This document shows, piece after piece, positions 23,931 to 34,715 of a stretch of DNA of 64,000 bases. Under the pieces are notes generated by a model that saw only the letters and a program-made list of their open reading frames with translations, was not told the origin of the DNA and did not search any database. Both the position numbers and the translations under genes were made by a program. The DNA is taken from contig BPQB01000032.1 in NCBI GenBank assembly GCA_019973155.2, positions 1 through 64,000 of the forward strand. The letters are read 5' to 3'. This DNA comes from Phanerochaete sordida (Eukaryota > Basidiomycota > Agaricomycetes > Polyporales > Phanerochaetaceae). The first letter of the stretch is position 1; every line of letters starts with the position of its first letter.

Positions 23931-24219
23931 TCCCCACGCCACACCAGAATCTCTGCCATGTCGAGCAATCTTGAGATATGTGCTCGACCTCCTCAAAAAT
24001 CCAGGGATGTCTGATATTTTGGCCCGCGCGAGAAGGGATGGCCATTTTTCAACCGAAAAAGGACGCATTTACGGAGGGATGGATGCAGTCGGGGCTGGGA
24101 CTCGGAGGACAGTCGAGGGCACTATTTGGGATCTCATGAATATAGAGATACACTTCGACGAAGACGCGAGACAAGTAAACAAATGCAATGAGAAGGGACT
24201 GAAAACCACGCGAGAGCAC
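23931..24219. other. Spacer between the MYND/CCCH gene and FunK1 copy C
   Basis: This short segment carries the 3' flank of the zinc-finger gene. Nothing else was seen. Confidence 0.5.
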
Positions 24220-25403
24220 CTAAGAATCGCCCCAGTTGACAGGAATACGTTCGGTGCCCTTGAGCGTGCCCAGGGGGTTCCACAAGTTGTCGTCTTCCAG
24301 CAGAATCTCGATCGGTTTGCACGGCATCTTCTTGTGTCTCTTCCAGTCCACCTTTTGGCATTCCGCCTGCAAAAGCCGAGGATCTAAGGAACGAACAGCG
24401 GAAAATGGCAGAGCAGCGCACCGAGCAGTACGTTGCCACTTGACACTTAGAGCACTGGAGCATCTTGATGTCCTCGCCCTGCTTCGTCCTCGTCCGCAGA
24501 CATTCGGGGTTGCCGCAGATCCGCCGGACCTTGCGCGAGTCCTCGAAGATCTTGTACACTTCGGGGTCGACCTCCTCGTCTTCGTCGTCGTCCTTGAACA
24601 GCGTCACCGCCAGAGCCTCGTCGGTGTCCTGCGGCGCATCAGCCGCCTTGGACGCGCGGTACTCGTTCAGGGCGCGCTTCTCGAGGAGGCCGAGCTCGCG
24701 CATCGACGGCTTGCCGAGCTGGACGCGCCGCTTCGCGAGCACACGCGCGCGGTCGCGTTCGCAGGCCTCGCGGTCGTGCAGGAACGGGCACTGCGGGTTC
24801 AGGCAGCCCGCCTCTCGCGCAAAGAACTGAGGAGCTCAGTCCCATGAGCTGCATAAACAGCTATAGCACACGGGCACTCACCATACACGGGATCATGCCC
24901 CTGTCAAAGCCGCTCCTCTTGAACCTCTCAAACAGCCGGTCCCAAGGCTTGTACCCCGTCGTCCCAGCCGCCGAGTGGTAATTGAGCACCATATTCCAGA
25001 ACTCGCGCGCCTCGCCCATGCAGTACAGTATCCCGCCCTCGCGCGTCTTCCAGTTGTCGCGGAACCCGCGCACGTACTGCGCCAGGTCGCCGGGGTGCAC
25101 CGTGCCGTCCGCGCGCGGGTGCAGCTTCACGCCGAGCACGGGCGCGAGCGCGCGGGGCGTGTACTTGTCGAACACGAGGCCCGCGCGCGGGAAGAGCTGC
25201 CCGCGCGCGAGGTCCGGCGGGACGTTCTGCACGAGCGCGAAGTCGCCCTGGACGGCCGCGCGCAGCTGGTGGTAGCGCTCCTCCGCGAGCGCGCCCTGCC
25301 GCTCGCCGAGCTCGCGCGCGGCGCGGTCGTGCGCGAGCTCCGCGGCGGTCCAGTGCTTGAAGCGGGACACATGGCGGCCGTGGTCGAGCTGCGGGGGCGC
25401 CAT
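24220..25403 (-). CDS. CCCH plus MYND zinc-finger protein
   Basis: The start is MAPPQLDHGRH at 25403 and the stop is at 24220. The first exon ends FDRGMIPCM. Removing a GTGAGT...CAG intron joins it to FFAREAGCLNPQCPFLHD, producing a C-X8-C-X4-C-X3-H finger that exists only in the spliced product. Downstream a MYND finger reads CGNPEC, then MLQCSKCQVATYCS, and after a second intron AECQKVDWKRHKKMPC. The acidic segment DDDEDEEVDPEVY lies between the two fingers. The C-terminus ends RIPVNWGDS. MYND domains mediate protein contacts and CCCH fingers often bind RNA, so a post-transcriptional or regulatory role is plausible, but no specific function can be assigned. Confidence 0.85.
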
Positions 25404-25976
25404 GGTTAGGGAGCAGAGGCAAGGGGCGAGTTACTCGATTTGGACGCGCATACACCCTGCCTTACTGCCCATCCTTCACGCACACGGCGTCGCGTCGAGC
25501 ATCACTCGCGCCTCATGTCGTAGATATCGCTGTTGATACACGTTGAATACATACACGAACATGAAGCAGGGGCGCTCTAAACCCCTGATAACATAACCCG
25601 AAATAAATGAACGTGAAGGTCGTAACAGCGCGGCGGCAGCGTGTCTCGTCGCGTACCCGGTAACCCATGACCGTCTCGCCAGAAGACGGCATCCTCATTT
25701 TGCTATAGCGTGTGCAAGTCGTTGTTCTCGGTCATCATTGGTGCTGCAATGAACGTTGTGTGATTAGCCATGCGTTAAGCACGACAAGATACCAATACAA
25801 CAATGGAGGCAAAACATCGAGAGAACGTGTAAAGAGCGTGGTCCGCGCGATGCGAACGAGTGAAGGGGTAGAGCTACAGCAAACCGGTGTGTAGTGATGG
25901 TACATAGGACATAAAGTTAAGGAGATAGAAATGCGGAGAATGGTGGGAGAAGAACAATGAAGGTCAAATGAGTTGA
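25404..25976. other. Intergenic region, no gene recognised
   Basis: It lies between the chitinase stop and the zinc-finger gene start. It presumably holds the chitinase 3' UTR and the promoter of the CCCH/MYND gene. Confidence 0.6.
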
Positions 25977-27587
25977 CTAGCAACCCACCTCCTCAATGCC
26001 AATGGCGCTGGAGACTGCGTCGAGCAGCAAGTCCTGGTAATCGCCTGCGGCTTCCCAGATGGCGAACCCGCGCAGGCCCTGCTCCGCGATGAACTGGCCC
26101 TTCGCGGCGAACGAGGTCGGATCGTCGTAAGCGACCATCGTCTGGCGGTCCTCGATGTACACATACGGCTGCGGAGCATGTCAGCACGGAGATAGCGAGA
26201 AACACGCAGGGACCACGCACCGTCTGGCTGCAGGTGTCGAAGCGGTAGCCGAGGCCCGAGACGGCCGTGCCGTTCTGGTCCAGGAAGCCGCCGGTCACCA
26301 GGCCGGCGAAGTTCCAGACACCGCCCCAGCCGGGCTGGGTCATGCGCCCGCACTCGTCGAGTGTGCCGCCGACGCCCCACGCGTCGGTGGAGTCGCCCTC
26401 AGGGACGGACGAGTTGCCGATCGGTGGGTAGCCCGCGATGGGCATGGTGCCCGCCGGCATCTCGGTGCTCGCGAAGGAGGCTGTCGCGGTGATGTTGGCC
26501 TGGTCGTAGGCGGACGTGGTGTTGACAACGAAGCCGTGGCCGTAGGCGGCGAGGGCAAGAACGAGCTGGTTAGCGGGGAAGCCGGCGGAAGTCCAGGCCT
26601 TGACAGCCGAGACAGCGGAACCTTGCTGCATGCCGGCCGGGGCGCAGGTGTCGTTCAACGGGGCGTTGGGACCGACGGAGGTAGACCAGCCAGGGCCGAA
26701 GACATCGTAGTCCATGATGGCAATGTAGTCGAGGACCTTGGCAAAGCCAGAGACATCGGTCGATGGGCTTCCCGAGTCGTCGACGAAGGGAGTGAGCGAG
26801 ACGGCAGCAGACAGAGTGATGTTCGGGGCCTGGCCACGGAGCTGCTGCAAGAACAAGAGGAAGTTCTGGGTGTCGTCGGGAGTGTTGACGTTACAATCGC
26901 CAGGAGCGCCAGGGTACTCCCAGCTGCAGAGCAAACGTCAGTCACTGCGGCAGAAGTCGAGAAATTGCGACGTACTCGAAGTCAAGGCCATCGAGGTCGT
27001 ACTGGCTGACTAGCTGCATAGCCGCGTTGACGAAGGAAGTACGGTTGTCGGAAGTAGCGACAAGGGAAGAGAAGTACTTCGAGCCGGTCCAGCCACCAAT
27101 CGTGAGCATGGCCCTTGTGTTCTGTGGCCAGTGTTAGCAAAGAGTCGGGCTACGGATCTCATAGTGGACATACAGAGCTATGAGCCGCCTGGACAAACTG
27201 CGGGAGCAGAGCGACATCGCTGTCCTGGAGGAGGATGGTGCCATCTGCCTGAGGAAGACTACGAAAGGAATCAGCGCGCGAAACACGAGAGAGGACGCGG
27301 CGGACGTACGCGAAGGCATAGGTCATCGAAGTGTACTTGTCCCAGCTGACCTGGTCGACAGGCAGCTGGGCAGCATTCCAGCCAGTGTACCACGCCGTGG
27401 CGACGATATCGTCCGTGGACTTGCCAGACCCAGAGCCCGTTGATGGTGGGACGCTCGAGCCACCGGCAGCGGTCGGGGAAGGGGATGCAGCTGCTACCGA
27501 CGGCGGCACCAGACCGCACATGGTGGGCGCAGCCCACGCGGAGGAGAGGGTGGCGAGAAGGAGAGCGAGTGGCAACATGTGCAACAT
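25977..27587 (-). CDS. Secreted GH18 chitinase
   Basis: The chosen start (27587) gives MLHMLPLALLLATLSSAWA, a clear signal peptide; an in-frame ATG at 27578 works equally well. A Ser/Pro/Thr-rich linker (PSPTAAGGSSVPPSTGSGSG) comes before the catalytic domain, which starts VATAWYTGWN. The substrate-side motif MLTIGGW is present. The catalytic signature DGLDFDWEYP, with the proton-donor glutamate, is rebuilt across a 52 bp intron (26924-26975). Further family segments are LDYIAIMDYDVFG, YGHGF and the barrel end GLRGFAIWEAAGDY. No chitin-binding module is visible in this gene. The enzyme should cleave chitin in the wall or outside the cell. A TTAAATA box lies about 85 bp upstream. Confidence 0.93.
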
Positions 27588-28979
27588 GTTGTGTTCTAGG
27601 AGAGAGCGGAGCACGTCGACTAGCGAGGGACTGAGAGGCAGATGATGAGCAGCTGCAGAGAGATGACCCAGCTATTTAACTTGAGGAGAGGATGCGGCCC
27701 TTTGTCCTACGCGCAGCGGCCCAGGAACCGTTTGCCACAAAGAACAGTAGGAGAGGCTGGGAGAAGGTGGCAAGGTCACCTTGAGGGCCGCTTGAGGCTC
27801 TGTTAGCGCAGACATATTGGCCGTGCCTCGTGTTGACGGTGCACAAAGGATAATGCCGAATTGCGTGGGACAATGAGTCGGTCCGTCCATTGCCAGAGGT
27901 CTGAGCATGAAAGTTGATTGAAAGCGATCAACCGGAGAGAGACAAAGACAGAGCCAAAGACGACAAGGCAGAGCGACACAACGAGAGGCGGGCGGAATAT
28001 GGAGGAGGTTGCGCGACAAGGGAGAGAGACGGTCCAGACCCGAGAGGCCGCCCGACGCGCCGTGTCGTTGCAGTGGGCGTCTATAGCCTCGGAGGATGCC
28101 GACGCGACATATCTGTTCCCAATGAGGCAATCCCACAGTCCACTGTCATTTGTTCTCGTCTTGCTCATCCTTGTGAATAATGTTCAATCACAGCGAAATC
28201 AATCGTTGTGTCTGGTGATGAACGCGGTGCTCGTGTTTTGCTGTTCTTCGCCTCGCACAGACGGCGCGTCTCGTCGAAGCCCCTGGACGTGCAAGTGTGA
28301 AGACAGCGAGGATATAGATAGCTCAAACGTTTGTCAGACGCATCGATAGCACATGATTCCCTTCCGCGAATGTCGAAGATGCCACGGAAGCCCTCAAAGC
28401 TCGTCTTCAGCTTCAGCTTTCCGAAACCAGCAGTGGACGTTGGTATTGGTCACTCACGGACTACTGTGAAGTGAATCCAGCGTGTATTCCTCGTTTCTGC
28501 GATTGAGCCGCATTCCTGAAGAATCTATCCATTTACACATGAAGTTCAATGGGCAGAGGAAGCTGGAAGAGACGATGTATGCGGCCTGTCATGGAGAATC
28601 TGTACCAGCTCTACTCCCCAAGTTCTCGACAAGATACCCGCAACCCTGTGGACCTAAGCGAAGGTGATAGCGACTGATATACAACGAGGAGTACATACAC
28701 GTTTCGTGAAAAATATCATCTAGGGGAGCCATGTTACGATCGGAGGGAAAACGGGTATAAGATGGAACAGCGAGGGGAGATGGATGGTACGCAGCCGCCT
28801 CCATCATCATCTCCGTGCAGCCCAGGGGGGCTGCGCAAGATACGACGCAGGCAGCCGCCGTACAGTGATGCCGAGATGAATCACCGCCGGCGGCGTGTGT
28901 GCGTGCTCGCACGAGCGGCGTGTGCGGCGCGCGGCCGAGCACACGCGGGGCGCGTGCGCGCAGGGGGGCACGGCCGCGC
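27588..28979. other. Intergenic region, no gene recognised
   Basis: About 1.4 kb between the F-box-like gene stop and the chitinase start. Only overlapping short frames are present. Confidence 0.55.
27673..27679 (-). promoter_or_regulatory. TATA-like box of the chitinase
   Basis: TTAAATA on the minus strand lies about 86 bp upstream of the ATG at 27587. Confidence 0.4.
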
Positions 28980-30383
28980 TCACGCTGGCATGGGCACGCG
29001 GCGATTCGGGCGGGGGCCGATGAAGTCGAGGACGTTCTTGCGCGCGAGCCGGCGCAGCTGCGCGCGGAGGAGGTCCTGGATCCAGTCCTCGAGCGGGCAC
29101 TTGAGGCTCTCGACGTAGTGGTTGTCGACGAGGCAGGACTTGTAGCCGTGGAAGAGCACCTTGTCGAGCGCGGGCAGCTCGCAGAGCATGTCCTGCAGGT
29201 GCGGCCAGTCGACGTCGAGCAACACCTCTTCGATCCATTCAGGCTCCTCGCGGTCCTCGAGCGCGAGCTCCACGCGGCGCAGGCATGCCGGCAGGCCCTG
29301 GAAGATGATCTCGACGTACTCCCAGTATGAGTACAGCTCGTCAGGTGGGCGCGGCTTCCAGGGGCAGTAGTCGATGTTCACATAAATTGCCAGGGTTTCG
29401 AGGGCCGTGCACTTGTCTAAGTTGAGCTTCGGCCAGTATACCATTGGGTCCGCTGTGTGAAAATATGGCTATCAGCATCGATCACGTAGAAAACGCGACG
29501 TACTCACGATCCTGGTCTACTACGAATTGAGTGTTCGTAGTGTTGAAGTAGAGGTAGTGCAAGGAGTCCTTCACCGCGTACACGAACCTCCCCAAATACG
29601 GAATCTCATCGACATCCAGATGAAAGAGGGTCAGATGAGTGAAGTTGCGAAGGTTCATGCAGTGAAGCATGTAATTGAGCAGGGGTGCGGTGGGCCCATA
29701 GGCAAGATGAAGGAGGTTCTCCAAGCGGAGATGTTCAAACTTGCGGTACTTGGTGGGCAACTCGCCGTGATATCGTTCGCCGGTGACCTTCATGCGGCGC
29801 GAGAGGTCGTCCGTCATGATCTCCTTCGCGTTCGGGAAGAGATGCAAGACATCGAGGCACTCCCGGAGGTCGTCGTGCACCCACGTCGTCATGCGCGCGA
29901 ACGAGAGGTTGAACACGCTGGGCGCGGTGAGCGGGAGCGGGCCCTGGGCAGGCACGCCCGCGAAGCGCACGCGGTCGGCCATGAACGTGTCGAGCTTGGG
30001 GAGGCGGCTCACGACGTCGCCGAGCGCGAAGAGGTCGATGGTCGGCTCCCAGTGGTACTCGTCCGCGGGCTCGACGCCGGCGAGGCGGAGGTACACGACG
30101 AGGCCCGCGGCGCGCGCGCCGCGCGGCGTGTCGAGGAAGCGGCGGAACTCCGCGAGGCCGTCGTGGGCCTGCGCGACGGACACGCGGAGGAGGCGGAAGA
30201 GGAAGACGCGCGCGGGGTACACCCACGCCTGCGCGACGTGCGCGCACGCCCTGAGTGTGTCCCGGTCGTCCGCGAAGTAATCGATGATGAGCGCGACGAT
30301 ATCGATCGGCAGCGGCCTGCTGAAGAGCTGCTGGCGGGTGAGTCGTCCGCGGACGCGCGGAGCAGCGGCGCACTCACGGCCAT
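28980..30383 (-). CDS. F-box/LRR-like protein of the basidiomycete family
   Basis: The start is taken as the ATG at 30383, giving M-A followed by a GTGAGT...CAG intron and QLFSRPLPIDIVALIIDYFA. This LP-x-D-I-x-x-x-I pattern and the following DRDTLRACAHVAQAW resemble an F-box helix set. The rest is repeated hydrophobic segments of LRR type, such as FEHLRLENLLHLAYGPTAP, LRNFTHLTLFHLDVDEIPYL and LETLAIYVN. An intron near 29453-29510 joins VDQD to DPMVYWPKLNLD. The stop is at 28980. Such proteins are very numerous in mushrooms and may act as SCF ubiquitin-ligase adaptors; the substrate is unknown. The F-box call is from pattern only. Confidence 0.72.
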
Positions 30384-31031
30384 CGTGGTCGCGGGAGGCA
30401 GAGGCCTAGATAGAGCGGCGAGGTAGCGCCGCGGCTCGGCTCGCTGGAGGGTGGGCGCGAATACGAGAGCGTCTGGGTGGGTGAATGCGTGCTCTGGTGA
30501 GGGGGGCGTGCGCAGCCCACGGAGCGTAATGTGGCGTACCTGGGGACCGAGTAGTGTCCCGCGAAGGACGTACGACTCAATGGTTCAGTCGCTGAACGCA
30601 GATAGGATGCAGGATGCGAGGGCGGGGGCGCTGGAAGACAGGAAGCGAGTGACAGCTCTGGCCTTCATAGTTATACCACAAGAGCTGATTCTCGCGCGGA
30701 TCAACTTCAGTTGGCTTCCTTGATACCTATCGCGATTGAGCGATCTCAGTTCATGGAATACAACAATGCCTTTCGTTGGAACCCTATGCGCTGGACGCAC
30801 CGAGCTCCCGCGCGTTGCTACGTCGCCGCATGAAGGTGATCCACTCGCAATTCCGCGCTAATTTACAATTGTCATTGTACTCTGACACACAATTAGGCTA
30901 CAACGACATCGTTAGCGTGCAGGATAGCGGGGCGAGACGGGTGCGCAGGCTCAGAGTCTCACGGCCGTAGCGTGGAAGATCACATGCATCATCCAGGGCC
31001 CTGACGCCTTCTGTCAATGCGGACGCCGCCT
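30384..31031. other. Intergenic region, no gene recognised
   Basis: It holds the upstream region of the F-box-like gene and the 3' flank of the CBM19-like gene. Confidence 0.6.
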
Positions 31032-32726
31032 TCAGGGCGTCACCGTCGCCGTGAGGAGGAAGGCCAGATCCGACGAGTCGTAGGTTGTGACAGGCTCGGG
31101 CGTGGGCGTCGGCGAGCCCAGGGTCGTGACCACGGTGAAGCGGAGCGACGAGGAAGCGGACGTCAATGATGCAGCCGATGCCGAGTTGCCGCCCGTGGGA
31201 GTTGCGCGCGCACCGGGGCTGCCAGACACAATGGGCAGCGTGCTCGATACCGCTCCTGTGAACGAGGGGCCGTCAAATGTCCCGGTATTGTCGGAGAGCG
31301 CGGTGGTAGTAGGAACGGAGGAGGCGCCGGTGCCCGGTTCACTGAATGCGATAGAAGCACTGGACGCTCCCACAGATCCAGAGGGCAGGGCGGACGACAG
31401 GGCACTCGGGGTCACGAGAGAGGGCACCGAGCCAGACGATGGGAAGGCGCTTGGGGCTCCAGCAGAGCCTGCGACCGACGAGGCAGTAGGGAACCCTGCG
31501 GAAGTGGGGAAGCCGTCAGACGCGCTCGGTGTAGGGAAGATGGAGGCCGGGGTCGACGATGTCGCGGCTGCGGCAGGTACCGTGACCGTCATGTACATCG
31601 TGGTCGCGATTGTGATAACGAGGACAGAGTCGTCTGCAGGGTCTGCGGTGGAGGCAGCCGTCCCAGTCGGGAGAGGCGCCGAGGTAGTTTCCGCAGAGGC
31701 TATTGAGGACCCTGCGGGCGCGCTGACGGCAGGCACGGAAGTGGCGTCTGGGGTGGACGCGGACGTAAACACACCGCCCGGCGGGGGAGAGACCTCGGCC
31801 CACACCGCCGGGTTGAAGAACCTCTTGCGCATGTCACCCGAAGCCTGCGTCGGCGCAGCGTCCGAAGTGACCGGCATCGAGGGGTCGGCGCCGTCGTCTG
31901 TGCAGTCGTCGTCGCCACCATCATCTCCGCCGCCCTCGCCGTCTGTCGAAGACGTGCTAGTCGCGGAAGGTGCCGAAGAGGAAAGTGCCGAAGATGTGAC
32001 AGCTGCGGAGGTGGCAGCGTCAGAGGTGGCAGCTGCGGAGGTGACCGCGTCGGAGGTGGCAGCGGCAGAGGTGGCAGGGGCAGGGTCAGAGGCGGCAGGG
32101 TCGGAGGTGGCGGCCACTGAGGTGGCAGCAGGAGGCACGTCCGTGGGAGTGGCAACCGCGCTGCCGCTCATCACGCTGCTGACGGGCGTGTCGCTGGGGA
32201 CCTCGGCTGAGGTCGCCACGGAGGCAGAACCAGTGGCAGAACCGGTGGCAAGTGAAGTCGAGGCGGCGATGGTGGAAGGCTCGGGAGAGCCAGACGCGAC
32301 CGTGTTGTTACCCGTGAGGCTTGCATCGACGCCTGCGTCTTGCATGCGCCCGAGGGCGTCCGCCTGGGTGTCGCACGTCACGGTCGTGCCCTCCGCATTG
32401 ACGAGCGGCAGAGCAACACACATCTCGCCTGCAGCACAGGGTTCGGCAGTCCAGTTGCCGTTGCTGCAGAGGGCGACTGAGCCGTTGATGCATGCTTGAT
32501 CGCCGGCTAGAAGAGGCGTGAGTTAGCATATTGCAAAGCTTATCGAAATGAAATGGCACGGACCGTTGCAGGCGTCCGTGAGCTTAAGTGAAGCAAATTG
32601 GGCGTTGAGCTTCTGGGCTGCGAGGGCATTGGACTGCTGGAGTGAGGATGCCGTTGGGGCACCCTGAGCAGGGGCGAGCACAGCCGCTATGGCGAGGAGT
32701 GCGGTCGACACAGAGGACATAAACAT
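31032..32726 (-). CDS. Secreted CBM19-like protein with long Ser/Ala/Thr-rich tail
   Basis: The start is MFMSSVSTAL at 32726, giving a signal peptide cut near APAQGA. One 57 bp intron (32507-32563) with a GTCCGT donor interrupts the module, for 545 residues in total. The cysteine-rich module DACNAGDQACINGSVALC, then TAEPCAAGEMCVALPLVN and VTCDTQADA resemble the CBM19 chitin-binding module found at the C-terminus of many fungal chitinases. Here it is N-terminal and no catalytic domain follows. The remaining 400 residues are Ser/Ala/Thr/Val-rich, presumably heavily O-glycosylated, with short repeats of type SAATSDA. A dibasic RKR precedes FFNPAVWAEV in the middle and could be cleaved by a Kex2-like protease. 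A wall-anchored or matrix role is likely. No clear GPI signal is seen at the end. Confidence 0.78.
31985..32135. repeat. Imperfect Ala/Ser/Thr codon repeat inside the CBM19-like gene
   Basis: Units based on GAGGTGGCAGC recur with variation and encode A/S/T/V/D pentads on the minus strand. Expansion or contraction would alter tail length without shifting frame. Confidence 0.6.
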
Positions 32727-34715
32727 GATGGAAAATCTAGCGCGAATAACAGTGGCGTGAACAGTGTCGAAGAGGTTCGTCAACGAGTGATCGCAAAGAA
32801 AAAGGTAGGCGAATAGGAAGGATGGGAAGGAGCACCAGGCTCTGTGGCGCACGAGATGGCGGATAGTAGGGAGCACGCAGCGTTCGAACGTCCTTATATA
32901 TGACTCTCACCTTTGCCGTGCGCGGGCGGGCCAGCATTGTCGGCTATTGACGACCAGGGTACAATTGCCTATTGTCTCGATATAAGCACGATTTACTTCA
33001 CGAGCTGGAGGGCCAATACCTCATGTTGTGCAGAAATAGATCCTGCCTTCCTTTGAACCATCTGTGGAGCAAGAAGAAGGGATATGCACGCTGTTACGAC
33101 CCCGTTGCCGGGGGGCTCAAACGAAGGCGCGGAGACCTTGTCATGAAGAACTTCGAGGGTGTCGTGCCTGTGGCCTGAAATTCATGAAAGCACCTCTGTC
33201 TCGAACGAGACCGTGGAGCTGGATTCGAGGTGAGTGTTACTGCCGGAGTGAGGCACCTGCCATCTGGCAAGGAGGAAAATCGCAGCTCCGGATTCCCGCC
33301 GCGCTTCTCCATTTGGCCCGCAGCGCCATGGGCGCTCCGCCTGGGAAGCCTCTTTGATGCGTACCCAAATTCCAATCCGCACCCGATGCTCTGCGTCCGA
33401 GCCTGCTCCTCGGGGTGCTTGATGAAGTCGAGGACTATTTATTTATCCGTGTCGGAATCCCGCTCAGTAATGGTATTTGTGATCTGTGCTCGTGGCGTGG
33501 CCCAATGAGTGGGGAAGAAGGCCATGTCAGGTGTCCTTTAGCAGCTCTTCTTCCTGTCCATCGCATGGACAGCTCGCTTCTCGTCGCAGGAAAAAAATGA
33601 GCAAATTCACATGCAGTGTATCTGAGAAATCGAGTAATAGCCCACGAGTATGGAGTACGATACCCTCCGAGCGGCTCGCCACATTGAAGTTCCCCTCTCT
33701 CACCGACCCCTACAAAGTAGGGGCTCAGAGTCAGTGCATCGCGCCGTATGTATGCATATGAACCCGAGCGTTGACCGCACACGGAGCTAGCGTGGCATGC
33801 TGTGCGCTACCGTGAGTTCAGGTGCCTTGACTGCAAGCTTGACTGAGCCACCATTGCGAGTCCATCTCCGATATATGCTGTAATTTGTCTATTAACGTCG
33901 CTAGTCGTTCGCACAGGGCACAGGCACCGCTTCGTCGGAACGACAGGCATGACGAGAATGTAGCAGCTTGGCCGTTGTTTCGTCGCGGTATTTCACTGCG
34001 GTGGGACGTCGTGCGATGGGAGCACGAGAGGCTCACACCGAACTCGCACCGCAGCCTGGGGACGACACGGCCGCTGAACGCCTCGCGGTCGCGCACTGGG
34101 AACGAGATTCAGTACGTTCGCCGGTAGAACCATTGCAGACCTAAATAGACTAACCTTATCAGAGCTGTGCTACCCAGGGGCAGCAGCAACGCTGGCCTTG
34201 GCCTCGAGCTGGTCAGTACCAAGGACGCGGCGGCCGACTTCGAGGCTCATTCAAGCTCATCCTCGGAGGACATGCTGAGAGCAAAACACCACTGCCGCTG
34301 CCACGAATGCTGAACAAGCACCATTTTTTTCCCGCCGCCCGACCGTTCGCGCCGTCGGGGGGACGTCGAGGGTGGCTAGACCGGCGGAAGGACCCGACAA
34401 GGACCGATCGAGGGAGATAAGATAGACGCGTGGGGTAACGTTGCTGCGATGCGATATGACTAGGAGGTGTGTCTGTTGACCTGTTCACCGAGTAAACTCG
34501 CGCTGATGCCCCTCGAAAAAAGAAGAGATGCTGGAGACGGAGGGGCGAACTGGCAGGCTTCGCGATGCCAAGTTCCGCACACGGAACAGCCGCGTTCCGC
34601 GGTGCCAAACCTCTTAAGGGACCAATCACGTGAGGCGCGATAGTATTTATCTCGGCGCCCCTCTTCGCGTGGCGAAGAAATGACTTGATCCCCCGACGCT
34701 GGAAACCTTTTAAAA
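32727..34715. other. Long divergent intergenic region, no gene recognised
   Basis: About 2 kb between the divergent CBM19-like and SHMT genes. A TATATA motif at about 32895 may serve the former. Other frames are short and unsupported. Confidence 0.5.

Noticed and set aside
31087..32499. 470-codon plus-strand frame
   Set aside because: It is antisense to the spliced CBM19-like gene, which has a signal peptide and conserved cysteines; the frame follows from its codon bias.
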